A DNA stretch of 64,000 bases from Leptobrachium leishanense (taxonomy: Eukaryota; Chordata; Amphibia; Anura; Megophryidae): the NCBI GenBank assembly GCA_009667805.1, contig CM019063.1:411284626-411348625 (forward strand), written 5' to 3'. The translations under genes and the position numbers were made by a program. Below the pieces are notes generated by a model. That model had not been told where the DNA came from and ran no database searches. It worked only from the letters and a program-made list of their open reading frames with translations. Shown one piece after another: positions 24,690-36,500 of this stretch; positions within the stretch are counted from its first letter, which is position 1, and every line of letters begins with the position of its first letter.

Positions 24690-25265
24690 AGGCTGTTTCC
24701 TGGGAATACAGATATCCCTGTTTTATTGTAATACTGATATCAGATCTGCAATAAAGTTTGTGTGAGCCCTTCTGGATGGACATGCGTTGGACACCCCCTC
24801 CTAGTTTGATCCTTGGTTGTTTTTTTTTTTTTGCATCTAATTATCTTAGGGGTAACCCAAAGGGCTCAACCAGAAATGTGACTAAATAATTACGCATTAC
24901 TGTATGTATGCTTTTTTTGAGTTTTCTTTGGTGTACTAACCTGATGCCATTACCCAGCCTCCTGCCTTTTTATCAGCTCAGAGATGAAATGGTGTTCATA
25001 TTCATCAAACACAATTCACCCCTGATTGCTACCTTTTACTGTCGTGTGAAATAGAATACATGTTGATTTTGGTTCTGAGACCCATGTGACTGAATGAGGC
25101 CAAGTAACCAGAAAGTAATGTGTTGATGGGGAAAGGGGTGGAGCTTTAAAGACTGCAGGGAAGAAATGCTAAACAGGGTGTAACTACCAGGGGTGCAACC
25201 GCACATGGGCCCTTGAGTCTGGGGGCTTACCTATAATTAATATAATATATATATTTCTTTTTTAA
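24690..25265. other. Non-coding, no feature recognised
   Basis: AT-rich DNA with a T run near 24,820; no gene seen. Confidence 0.5.
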
Positions 25266-25269
25266 ATTT

Positions 25270-25595
25270 ATTTTATACTTATTTGTGAGTTTTATTGCTG
25301 TGGAGCTCTGTGAAATGCTCATACACAGCGCACATTGCTGTGAGTTGTACAGCTGTGGAGCTCTGTGATACACTCATACAGTGCCCATTACTGAGTTTTA
25401 TAGCTGTGATACAGCAATGTGCTGTATCACAGAGCTCCACAGCTATAAAACTCACAGCAGTGTATACACACCACACATTGAGTTTTATTGCTGTGAAGCT
25501 CTGATATGCTCATACACACCGCACATTGCTGTGTAACCCTGATTTACACTGCACATTACTGTGAGGTTTATTGCTGTGGAGCTCTGTGAGATACA
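25270..25595. repeat. Tandem repeat with one inverted unit
   Basis: About five diverged units of roughly 75-85 bp with words 'gagttttattgctgtggagc', 'ctctgtgatacactcataca' and 'gcacattgctgtg'. The unit around 25,400-25,460 is inverted relative to its neighbours ('gtatcacagagctccacagc'). Reading frames within it are repeat artefacts. Confidence 0.75.
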
Positions 25596-26249
25596 AATAG
25601 TGCACAATACATTAAAAATATGATGGACTGACTGTAGAGGTCATGGTGGGACACTGGAGTTAACATTGTGGACCTGGAGAGGACCGATGCATGTTGCGGG
25701 GAACCAAAATAATGTTTTGGGTGGGCTGTCATGGTTTCTGTACCTGGACCCTGAGGTTTCTAGTTCCACCTCTGCCAAAGGCTAAAGTCAGTTTATGAAC
25801 AGTTTCATAATGTTCATCTGTTACTATTGTAGCCGGGTGTATGGAGAATACTAAAACTATCTACAATGCAGGCGTGTCCCTTTTAATTGCACGTTTTGCT
25901 TTCTTGATGGATGGGGCCATGCTCTGCATGGAGCTGTTCAGGCCTATTTTGAGACGGAAGTGCCTGCCGCTGAACACGGAGTGGATAATATGCTCCCTGT
26001 GCACTGGGGTTAATGTCCTGTGAGGTTTCTGGACCAATACACAATTCCTAGAGCTCACTTACAGACATGTGCCCATTCTGAGTGCTGGGGCGAGCTACAC
26101 CCACCTTTCCGAGAGCAGTGATTTACAGATTTGGGGGGGGGGGTTATAGGTTTAACGCAGTGCGTCTACTTTCCTATAAACTTTAATATTTTAAACACCG
26201 GTTTCTTTTCTCCTGTGTGCTTTTAAAAGCGTGGCTGTGTGGTGGAGTT

Positions 26250-27560
26250 CTATAGGCGCATCCTCTGTGTGTAATCTTCATGCTGAGGGCAGAATATTCT
26301 TTGTGAGGTAAAGGTCAGCGCCTCCCATTTCTTCCCAGTCGCGGAGCCTCCGTGGCATGCGTCTGTATGTGGAGTCTCAGGCAGCCCCCCCTGCCTCTGC
26401 ATAACACGGTGGTTGGTGGCGGCAGCAGCTTCCAGAGCCTGGCGGCAGGCACTTCCTGTGTAGGGCGGAAGGATCGCGCGGCGCTGTGTCTCACACGCGC
26501 AGTGTCCCGGAGCGTGCTGGCGCTTCCTGTAGGCTGCGGAAGGATCTGTACGTTCCCCGCCCCTCGAACACACACACATCCACACGCAGTGTGTGCGCTT
26601 CCTCCTGCTGCCGCCGCCGGGACTCAATGTGAAGGCGAGCCTTCGCGACCAACATGGCGACCTCGCTGCACGAGAGACCCACCAACCAGCTGGATCTGCT
26701 CATCCGAGCCGGTGAGGCACGGCGGCGGGGGAGGGGAGCTGGGCCTGCGCTAATGAGCATGCAGAGCCAGCCTCGGCCCCGTGTGCAGCGCGCTGCCAGC
26801 CGCGGGAAGGGGGAGGGATGCAGCTGCGCACGCTTTGCTCTAAGGGCGCTCGCCGGGGGGGGGGGGAACCGTGCAGTGCGAGCCCGGAAGTGCTGGCCTG
26901 CGTCTGGCCCTCTGTGCGCGCGGGCTGCAGGGCCCCCTGTGCGCGGAACCAGGAAGTGTCTGCCACGCTGTCTGCATACATGGTACTTGCCCTGCAGCCC
27001 GGGGAATGGTAGGGTCACGGCGCATCGCGCCAGGGCTGAGGGGTCTGCACCGTGCAGCGGGGCGGCCCTGCGCCTGCTAATCCTCTGGCACATAGCGGTC
27101 TGCACAATGCACGACCGTGCGTGCTGCACCTGATCCCCTTAGGGCGTCACGGTGAGCGGCTGGCGCAGTTCCTGCACATTATCACATACGGGTACATAGT
27201 TTTATTCATTTTTTATTTTCATGCAAAAAAAAATCCCGTTTATAGCGGAAGCGCTGAGATCAAACGGGCAGGGTCTGTGTGTGAGTGACAGCCGCCTCCG
27301 GCCAATGTGCTCCTTTAGAACGGTTCGAAATACGGATGCTGCCCAATGAGCGCGAGGCGAAGAAGCTCGGCTGCTGGCCAATAGACGCTCAGCGCCGTGG
27401 TGATTGGCAGTCGTCCGTGACTGCTCACAATGCGGATGGAATTGGAGGGAAGAGGGGAGATGTAAACACGGAAGTGAGAGGCGGGGCTCAGCATGGGCAC
27501 CTGAGCTGCTCTAACTTGCCAGACACGTGCGGAGGCCACTCTCTGTGTGTGCTGCTCCTG
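26250..27560 (+). promoter_or_regulatory. CpG island / ELF2 promoter region
   Basis: A sharp rise in GC and CpG density surrounds the ATG at 26,654, as in housekeeping-type vertebrate promoters; no obvious TATA box. GGAA-core ETS sites are frequent: CACTTCCTG at 26,450, CCCGGAAGTG at 26,883-26,892, AGGAAGTG at 26,951-26,958 and ACGGAAGTG at about 27,468-27,475. The transcription start is not directly visible. ORFs on both strands here reflect absence of AT-rich stop codons, not genes. Confidence 0.75.
26654..26711 (+). CDS. ELF2: ELF2 coding exon 1 (short-isoform first exon)
   Basis: Encodes residues 1-19 ([19 protein letters not shown]) and the first base of codon 20; donor gtgagg at 26,712. 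It sits in the CpG island. The reading frame continues past the donor, so an unspliced ORF of 159 codons exists but is not conserved. This exon defines the NERF-1-type transcript. Intron 1 is 13.4 kb. Confidence 0.95.
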
Positions 27561-30500
27561 CAGGGGATGCCTTTATTCCCTCACCGCCTGCCCTTACATC
27601 GCTCTACAATGACAGGCCAGGACACACCGCATATCCACGTCACGTAATCCCATTATGGCCGTGTGTCTGCACGATTAGCGACACCTGAACACATTCCAGT
27701 TAATCCGTCAATCCCGTGCGGCACAATGCATGCAGGGGTAAATTGCAGCTTTCAGGGAGGCAGGAATAGGGTTATCAGATCTATGTTTTCCTACACGCCT
27801 ATTACTACTTCAAGCAGGGGATATCGTAGGGGAAAGTTCTGCCCTGCAACATGTATAATTCACATGCTGAAGGAAGTAAATCAAGGCAGGTCATCTGGGA
27901 TCCATCCTTGATTTCTTACCTGCAGCATATGGATTCCACGTGCTTTAGGGTTGCGTTTTTTTCATGCACTGCCCAACAGCATGAATCGTGTCCAGGAAAA
28001 CATGGCTGAGCTGACAACCCTAGATGGTCAGTTCCAGACTCCTGATTAACTGCACAAGCATGAAAGGCATCACCAGATTTGTGACTGTTTAAGGATGCCT
28101 TTTTTCCCCTCATGTGTGCGTTTACAGTTTGCAACAAATTAAAATAATTCTGTTTATCCACGGAGTATTTTACATCATACTATAGCTTTTTATTGTCATT
28201 GAGTGAGTGCTCTCCATATTCACAGATTTGTTCCTAAAAGGTGAACTGCAACTCGGCATGAAATAATAAAACATTCTCATAGAATTTGACAAGCATGTAT
28301 ATGGACTGGAATGAAGAGCAAGAGTCTGGGGTGTGAGTCTCCTGGATTGTATGAATCTGTGAAAAACAGCCTGTGGGGCCATAAACTGGGGAGGCCTTGA
28401 AAGAGTATGGGGGGGGGGCTGGGGTTTATAGGTTTAATCCTGGTGACTGGATATTCTAGATAAAGTGCACCTGTCATGCAAATGTCTGGATCATTTGACA
28501 GGAAATCACTCTCCGTATGTTTCCCCCCTCAAAACCTATTGGGGGGGGGTTATTCCTTGCAATAGACTAGCTGTTGCTTCCAATGCCACTGGGGCGAGTG
28601 CCGGTTGTGGGCAGTGGAGCTGTGCTACAGGATGGCATTCCACTAGATCCTAACACCAGGGGTGTTGGAGCACTGACATAGCTTGCAAAGGGCAAATTGT
28701 GCATCAAAGCTCAGTTGCTTTCATACAGCTGTGCCCACAAAGCCACATGATTGGCTGTGCCTGCCTCTTGAATTGGGCAAATACAAGCTGCAGTATCACT
28801 TCAAGAGCTGAGCATGCATTGCAGACCAATGTAATATACTTTATTTCTATAGCACCAGCATATGCCGCAGCGCTGAACAATGGGCACGATCTAGACAGGG
28901 TCACAGTACATTAAGACTCAACAATGTTTTGATAATCCAGTACTGGAGGAAATGAGGGCCCCATTCCTGTGGGAATTTAAAATCTAGAAGGGTATTATCC
29001 TTCTCCTGATGACCTACTGCAGACACAGTGCACCGGGCCAATATAGGTTCACTTTACAGACAGGTCATTTGTTAACGGAGGCCACCCACCTATTGTACTG
29101 TGTCAGTTAAGCTTCTTGCCCCTGGCTGCAGCGAGTGTGGTGTGTGAATTGTTCGTCACAGCCCTAGGCTATGAATTTCACGATTCTAGTCCATGTGCAG
29201 CTTCTGCTACATGTAGACAATGTTTGCATTATTACTGGTGCTCATTATGGGAATGCATTTCTTGTTATTGCTATCACATGGGATCCTGTGTATAACTAGG
29301 CTACACATACCACTTTTCTTGCAGAATAATCTAGTTTTCAGATGGGTTTACACAGCAGCTCAAACTAAAAATTTCAATGTACAGCCTTCAGCCCCCTGTG
29401 ATCCTATCATCTGCCCCATGACGTCTTGATGTAGATGTGAAATACCTGTCTAGATTGCTGACACCATATTCACAAACTACATTTCTCACGATGCTCAACC
29501 ACCCTTTAGGTCAATGGGTTATGAGTATTGTTGATCCCAAACATCTGGAACAGCTTTTACGGACCTCTGCTTTATGCTCAAACGTGGCTCATATGGGAGG
29601 TCTATGGTGAACACCACCTTACTATCACCAAAGTATATCCAATTTCTTGTTTCAACTGTAAAGAGGGACCAGTCAGTTTCCATAATTTATGAAAAGACTG
29701 TTCCGTCAGCATTGTTCGCTGTAGTTTGTCCTTCACTTGCTGATGTTGATTCTTTTTGTATCGCAGTTGTTCTCTGCAGTTGCATCAATGTTGAATATTC
29801 CCCCATGTTTACAGCATGAACATGGCCTATATTGGCTAGAGTAGGTTGAGAGCGTGCAGACAGCTGGCTGGTTTCAGTCCTTTTTACTTGGTTGCGCTGA
29901 AGCACGTTCCAAAACCTTTGTCCATTTCGTGAGGTTTATATTTGTGTTAAAATCTCAATTTCCCCCCCCCCCCCCCGCATTTGTTTTTCCAAAGTATAAG
30001 ATCTAATTGTTCAAGCAAAACATACTGAGACCCACCTGTTGTACTGTGTTAGTTAAGCTTCTTGCTCCTGGCTGCAGCGGGTGGAGGTAAATCTATGAGT
30101 TGTGTGAATTAATTGGTCGTCGCAGCCCTAGGCTATGAATTTCAGGATTCTAGTTCGTGTGCTGCCACGGCACTCACTTCCACCACCTCCTCTGTAAACT
30201 TTATTCCACACATGTGTCATTAGGCTTGCTATAGGTAATTTAACCTGTTGAACTCCGGTAATAGCTGCTTTTATTACTCTCTCCAAGCATAAAATTATGG
30301 ATGGCCCAGTAAATAAATGGCAGAAAACGTCCTTCATGTAGTCTCCTGACTCTGAAGATCTTAGATCACAGTCGATATGTAATTTATTAGATGTTTCTTT
30401 ACACAAAGGCAGATCAGGTCCATTCACTTGTTACCACTGACAGCCCCCCCATGAGGATGTGCTCTGTCACGTTTTGTTATTTTTGGGTACTTTTTAAAGT

Positions 30501-33500
30501 ACTCCACTACTTCAGTACAAGAGCTGATTCAAAACCTATGGAGTGCCTGGGTGGGGAGTTATTACTGTGTAATCTCTGAGCCCAGGTGTGTATTTGCATG
30601 TGTTTACAAACCGGCCGTGAAGGTTTCCCTGCAGACCCTGTTAGCCTCTTTCCAATAACAAACGTTCTGCTTTGTCTTCTAACCCTTCGAGTGTGAGGGC
30701 CACATAGAGGACCTCGCTGCTGTTGCTTTGCTAGGTTCAAAGCTAGCAAGGCACCAGGAGAGTTGTAGTTTTGCGCAGGCTGCGAGGCATGTTATTTGCG
30801 TCCAGCATTCTATTTATAGGCTGTGTGACTGGACAAGAATGTGAATATTCACTTTTCAGCGACTTGCAGATTAGTTTCTTTTCACACCCCCCCTAATCCC
30901 ATTGTTGGAGCGCATGTTAATGGAAGAGCTGGTGTCTCCTCCCTTTCTCCCCAGTATGTTTTTGGCATCGTGATAACCATAGAAACACCCACTAGTGACT
31001 GATTATGGAGAGGAAGCGCGGGTACTCTTGGCCACCTTCCAGCTCCGGCCGCTCTCTGAAAAGGCCTTAACTGCTTATTGTTCCCACAAAGACCTAGTTG
31101 GAGTGGTAAGGGGGTTTACATAGCACAACAATGGAGGGAATCTTGCCTACTGGGTGGGAGGTGTCCAGTGGTAGGAATGGAACTCTTTTACTGCCTCACT
31201 TCTTGATTTTGGGTTTTCTTTCCCTATTTTTTTTCTTCTAAAGAATTATGGTTTCATTAAACGGCTCCTAGGTCACCAATTTATTTTGCCCTGCTTTACT
31301 TGTACAGTGTTGCATAGACTGATACTTTGAACATTCAATCTGTCTAGTTTCCGTATCTTGATCAATGCTGAAGGTTCACTATGACAGAAATATACTTGCT
31401 GACCGCCACTTGATGTTTGCTTCATCTCCCACTATTCTCTTGATGTCTGGTATAATGGGAAGGGTTGAATATTTTGTAGTGTGTGTGGATACGCACCCAG
31501 GGTTGGATGCCACTTGAACTGCTGATGGTGACCAATGGAAATATTGAGCACAAGCCCTTAACCATCAGAGACTCTCTGTTACTGTCTCTTTTAAGAGCGC
31601 CCTGTGTTTTTTAGCCGTGCAACTTGCTATAGGAAGAAACCAGCAGAGCAGCTGGTGGGGGTATAGTCTCCTGGCGCCGAGAAAGCCCTCAGTGAGATCA
31701 TCTCAATTTTCAGTGTTTCCATTTGACTGTTTCAAACATGCAAATCGCATAGATTTCAATCTAAAAAATGTAATCTCTTTAAATTAATTTTAAGACCGTT
31801 AATTTTTTTCTTTTTCAGCAAAAAACTTTATTTTCTAGAACACTTTAGTATTTTTTGGATTTGTTTTTTAACAATTTTTGTTTCCCGATCTTTTAGAAAG
31901 CTTTTTGTTATGGTTTTTATTAGACCTTTTAATTTTTTTAAAGGCCCTTTTTTATTAGACACCTTTTTAATTTTTATTGGTTTAAACTAGGGATGAATCG
32001 ATACTAGTATCTAGTATTTGTGGCAATACCGGCATTTGCACGAGTACTCGGAGTATGGCTCGGGGCAAATTCATATCGTGATGGATTCTTACCTGTACCT
32101 GCACTCCCTTGCTGTTCCCCGCAGTCACACTCTGGCTGATCGCGACGTTCTGCTTCCTGGTTCCCTTCTGAGAAGGGAACCAGGAAGCAAAACGCTGCGA
32201 TCGTCGGAGGAGACTGCGATCATGGAAGTCAGCGAGGGAGCGCAAGTTAAGGTATGTATCCAGCCCGAGTGCAGCTTGGGGTTACCGCGTTCAGCGGTGA
32301 AATTTAACCCCAAGCCACACTTTAGGAAGACCGCCAGGGAGGTTAACTCAGTCTGACTCTAATCGATTTGTGTACAGCACACTCTGTTTAATCTATAATG
32401 AAAAATAGTTACTGGTTAGTTGTTTCAGATATATAGTGTGTGCGTGCAGGCAGTGCAGTGGGTAAATGGGGCTTCTGGACATGCATTTTCAATATTAAAG
32501 GAACACTCTACTCAAAAAATCACCCCCCCCCCCCCGTTTTTTTATCCTAACCTATCCCTATTCCCTTAATAAATCTTTAGTTTTTATTTATTTTTTTGTA
32601 ACTGTAATACTTACCCTAAAACCCACTTCTTTCCAGCGGCGTCTTTTTTTTTTTCTTTCTTTTATTTATACTCCCCTCCCTCCTCTTCCGCTCCTATCCT
32701 TCTTGATGCTTCTTGGCTTCTGGTTTACGTGAGAAGCGCGCATGCGCGCCTCTCACATAAGCCAGCCAATCGGCAGGCTTCCTCCGGCTCTGAGGATTAG
32801 TGGTGCGCGCAAGAGGTTGTGCAACTAACCCTCAGCCGCTGCCGCCAGCTACTGCGGCGAGTTGGAGACGTCATCGCTCTGAAAGCGCGATGACGTCTCC
32901 TACTCGGCAGAAGCGGGAAATATTATTCCTGCTCTGCTGACAGCTGGGAGGGCGGAGTAAACTCCTCCGCCTCTCTCAGCTGTTTTCAGCTTTTTCAGCT
33001 GAACTGCCGAGCGGAGGGAGGGGAGACAGAGGGCGGCATACTCCGGGCATCATGACCACCTAAAATAGCTTAGGTGGTCATGTTGCCTAGAGTGTCCCTT
33101 TAACATTGGACGGGCTTTCAGCCCAAAAAAATATTTATTGGAAAGCGGTCACATGACATTAAAGTATTTGTACTCTAGATCTGTGAGTACCTGGGGGGGA
33201 AAAAGTAATCAATCGGTACTCCTACTCCGTCTTAAAAAATTGGTAAACAGAGTTATGTGTTTTCAGTTCGGTTTTCCATGACTCCAATTTTGGTAAAATA
33301 CGGTGACTATTCTCAAAATAGTGAATACACTGTATTTTGTATTTTCATCAAATTGGTGCATTGTGAACAGACAATTAAATGTCAATTCTATATTTATTTG
33401 CTAAATACCAAAAAAGAAGTGATGTGGATTTACAGTTTGTATTGCTGCAGCAGACTAGCACATTATTTTTCTATAGACAGTGTTTCCAATGGGCTCCACA

Positions 33501-36500
33501 TTAACCTATTCTTGCCCAGTGTTCCCATATTGAAACACCCTTAGGAAATTAAGAAAAAACTTGCGCAAAAACGGTTAATGGTGCTGTCTGCTCTTTTAAG
33601 ACCACCTTTGGCAGGCAGCAGTAACACATTAAATGTCCTGCATTAACACTTTCATATTCCCTCCTCCTATTATCCACTTGCACGTGCCATCTGTGGCTGG
33701 AAGTACAGAGCAAATGAGGGGCCATGTACTTGGCATGCAGCGTTTGACACTTACGCCTGGGAAGTGTACTACACGAGATGTTTGGGTGTCCGTCTGTGCA
33801 CGTCTGCCTCTGAATTCCCACTTGCAGGACACGCAGGCACGGGTCACCTAAAGATAGATGGGAGCAGGCATGCTGGCAGTTTCCCCGGAGCGTAGCGTAT
33901 TTCCATAAATGGCCGGGAGCGGGGGAGATGGCACCTTGCAGGCAGAGCGGATGGGGAGCAGCAGGTGCAGCCGAGGCACACACAGCTGCCCATCGGACAC
34001 TTTCATGAAGTTAAAACTGCATTTTTTCTTTTTAGTCTATGCATCTAGTTGCTGTTGTTTTTGAGGCTTAGCGTTTTTTTCCCCCTGTCTCTGTATCATA
34101 ATTGCATAACTGCTTGTACAGAGTTACTGAAATGATGTCATAAGACTTAATCCTGGAGCTTGCTCTCCAAATAATTTCCAAGTTTAGCTATTGATTGTGT
34201 GCAGGGATAGATGGATTTTCGGTAGCTGCTATTCAGGAAATTACAGATAATCCGGTATCGGCATTTTATTCGATTTTTTTTTTGCCAGTAATTGTTCTAG
34301 TTGTCTCACTGTAGCTGTGCCAGTCTGCAGATATGGGGCTTCTCACGCTGGAAGATGACATCTTGGATGTCAGTCTTCGCTGTAGGACTTCTGCTCACTG
34401 ACTGCATTGAGCAAGATAACTGAAATGGGGCTTCTGGCAAGGAATTCCTTATACAGAGATGCAGGGGTCTTTAGGATCCCTGAATCTGTAACCGTATGTC
34501 CTGCCACAAGGGTCAGCAACCTTGGCCCTCCAGATGTTTGGAAACTACATTTCCCATGACACTCTTAAGAACCTAATGAGTATCTTACCATCAATGGAGA
34601 TGTAGATCTAAAACCTCTGCAGGGCATAGATTGCTGATTCCTGTGGTAGAGGGACATATGAGGTATCCTTGCAAAGACCAGAGTCTAAACATGGTCATGT
34701 TTGTAAAATCTTTAACTGAATTATTTTTATTTAACAGAATAAATAAAATGGACATGGTGCAGTGCTTAATGTTTTTTACTAAACACAATGCAGGGCTTGA
34801 CAAATTTGCTTTGAATCTAGGAGCCAGCTACAAAAGTTAGGAGCCAACGTTTCGGCGAGGATTCGCCTGTATTAAAAGGTATACCTTGATAAAGGGGAAT
34901 CTTTGCCAAAATGTTGGGAGCTTCTTGCCTCTGCATCTGGGAGTTGGTTTGTACTGACCCAAATTATGATTTTTAGCTGCTTCTATTGATTTATCACTTT
35001 GTTACCTGCTGCTTTTTGCTGTTAGGTATTTTTTGTGCATGTGGTCTTTTGGCTACTTTTTGGAGCCTAGAAGTGTAGACTGTTGCTTCAAGTATTAGTT
35101 TGGCCGCTCTGATAGATAATATATTATTTCTGCTAACGTCTGTACATACTTTGTGATATTGTTTTATTTGTTTACTTATCTTTTTTGCTCTGTTGTCATT
35201 GGACACCCTATTTACCCACTGCAGACCCCCACACACAAACAGACCTCCTATATAAATACATACACCAGGGCTGGATATATTTACATTAAATGTAGGAGAC
35301 CGGAAGAAAACATTGACGCCAACTAGATGTTTTTAGATGCCAAAGACTGCTTTTAGATTGGTGTAACAACATAAACTGGAAATTTAGGAGCCAGGAGTAA
35401 AATTCTAGGAGCCAGTGGCTACCTGGCTTTGTCAAGCCCTGAGTTAATGGCATAATGTCAGATTTTTGTCCCTGGTGGTCCGATTATGACATATTTTATA
35501 TGTCAGAATCGGTCCTATTTATTCTGGCCATCTAGCGGTATGAGTGTGGCTCGGGGGTTAACTTTCGATACTGAAAGCGGTATCCCGGAGCTACACTCTG
35601 GCCAATACTTACAAGTCCTTCGCTCCTTCGCTGTCCCCGCAGTCACACTGCAGCCGATCGCGACGTCACACTTCCTGGTTTCACTCCTCGCGAGAAGAGA
35701 ACCAGGCAGTGTGACTTTGCGAGTGGCTGGAGGAGACTGCGGGGATCAGCGAGGGAGCGCAGGACATGTAAGTATCCAGCCAGAGTGTGGCTCGGGGATA
35801 CTGCTTTCGGTACGAACAGTTAACCCCGAGCCACACTCGGGATTACCGTCAGGGAGGTTAAACGGCTTTTAAATGTACAGAATGTCAGCCATCGGACAGA
35901 AAAGCTCGCTGATGATCTGTATTGGATCTGGGAAAAAATAATGGTTTATCCCAGACCATGTATTTGGAAACTGCATGCACATCATAATTTTGGGGTTCTC
36001 TCCATGTCTGTTGTAGCATCCTTGGAGTCCTCAGCGTCTGTATATTCTTATGACTGGCATGCATTTAAAGGGGAGTTCACTCACGGGATGAAAACATTAT
36101 TTTGCCCCTGTATAAATCAATGGTCAGGCCGCACCTTGAATATGCCGTGCAATTTTGGGCACCTGTCATAAAAAAAGATATTATATCGCTAGAAAAAGTG
36201 CAGAGACGGGCAACTAAATTAATAAGGGGGATGGAAGGGTTAAGTTATGAGGAAAGACTAACAAGCTTAAACCTGTTTAGTTTAGAGAAAAGGCGCCTTA
36301 GAGGGGATCTGATAACCTTATATAAATATATACGGGGCCATTATCAACCATTGTCTGATAACCTATTCATTAACAGGACTATACACAGGACACGGGTCAT
36401 CCATTTAGACTGGAAGAAAGAAAATTTAGCTTAAAGCATAGGAAGGGTTATTTTACGGTGAGAACAATAAAGCTGTGGAATTCTCTGCCTGTTGAGGTGG

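Larger units (their letters stand above)
31988..33240. mobile_element. hAT-like element split by two TTAA elements
   Basis: The left end TAGGGATGAATCGATAC resembles the 17-bp end of the 41,433 element; the right part ('ggaaagcggtcacatgacat' near 33,150 and 'aatcggtactcctactccg') matches its interior. A piggyBac-like MITE (32,050-32,342) and a T2-like MITE (32,499-33,099) lie inside it. Confidence 0.55.

Noticed and set aside
1..26200. Search for long-isoform ELF2 amino-terminal exons
   Set aside because: No frame matched the expected acidic amino terminus; apparent ORFs there fall in MITEs, the CR1 LINE or unremarkable AT-rich DNA.
26491..27129. 212-codon minus-strand ORF over the ELF2 CpG island
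   Set aside because: GC-rich sequence lacks stop codons by composition; there is no recognisable domain and it overlaps the ELF2 first exon.
35486..35872. 128-codon ORF and similar ORFs inside MITEs
   Set aside because: They coincide with MITE palindromes and recur as mirrored frames in other copies.
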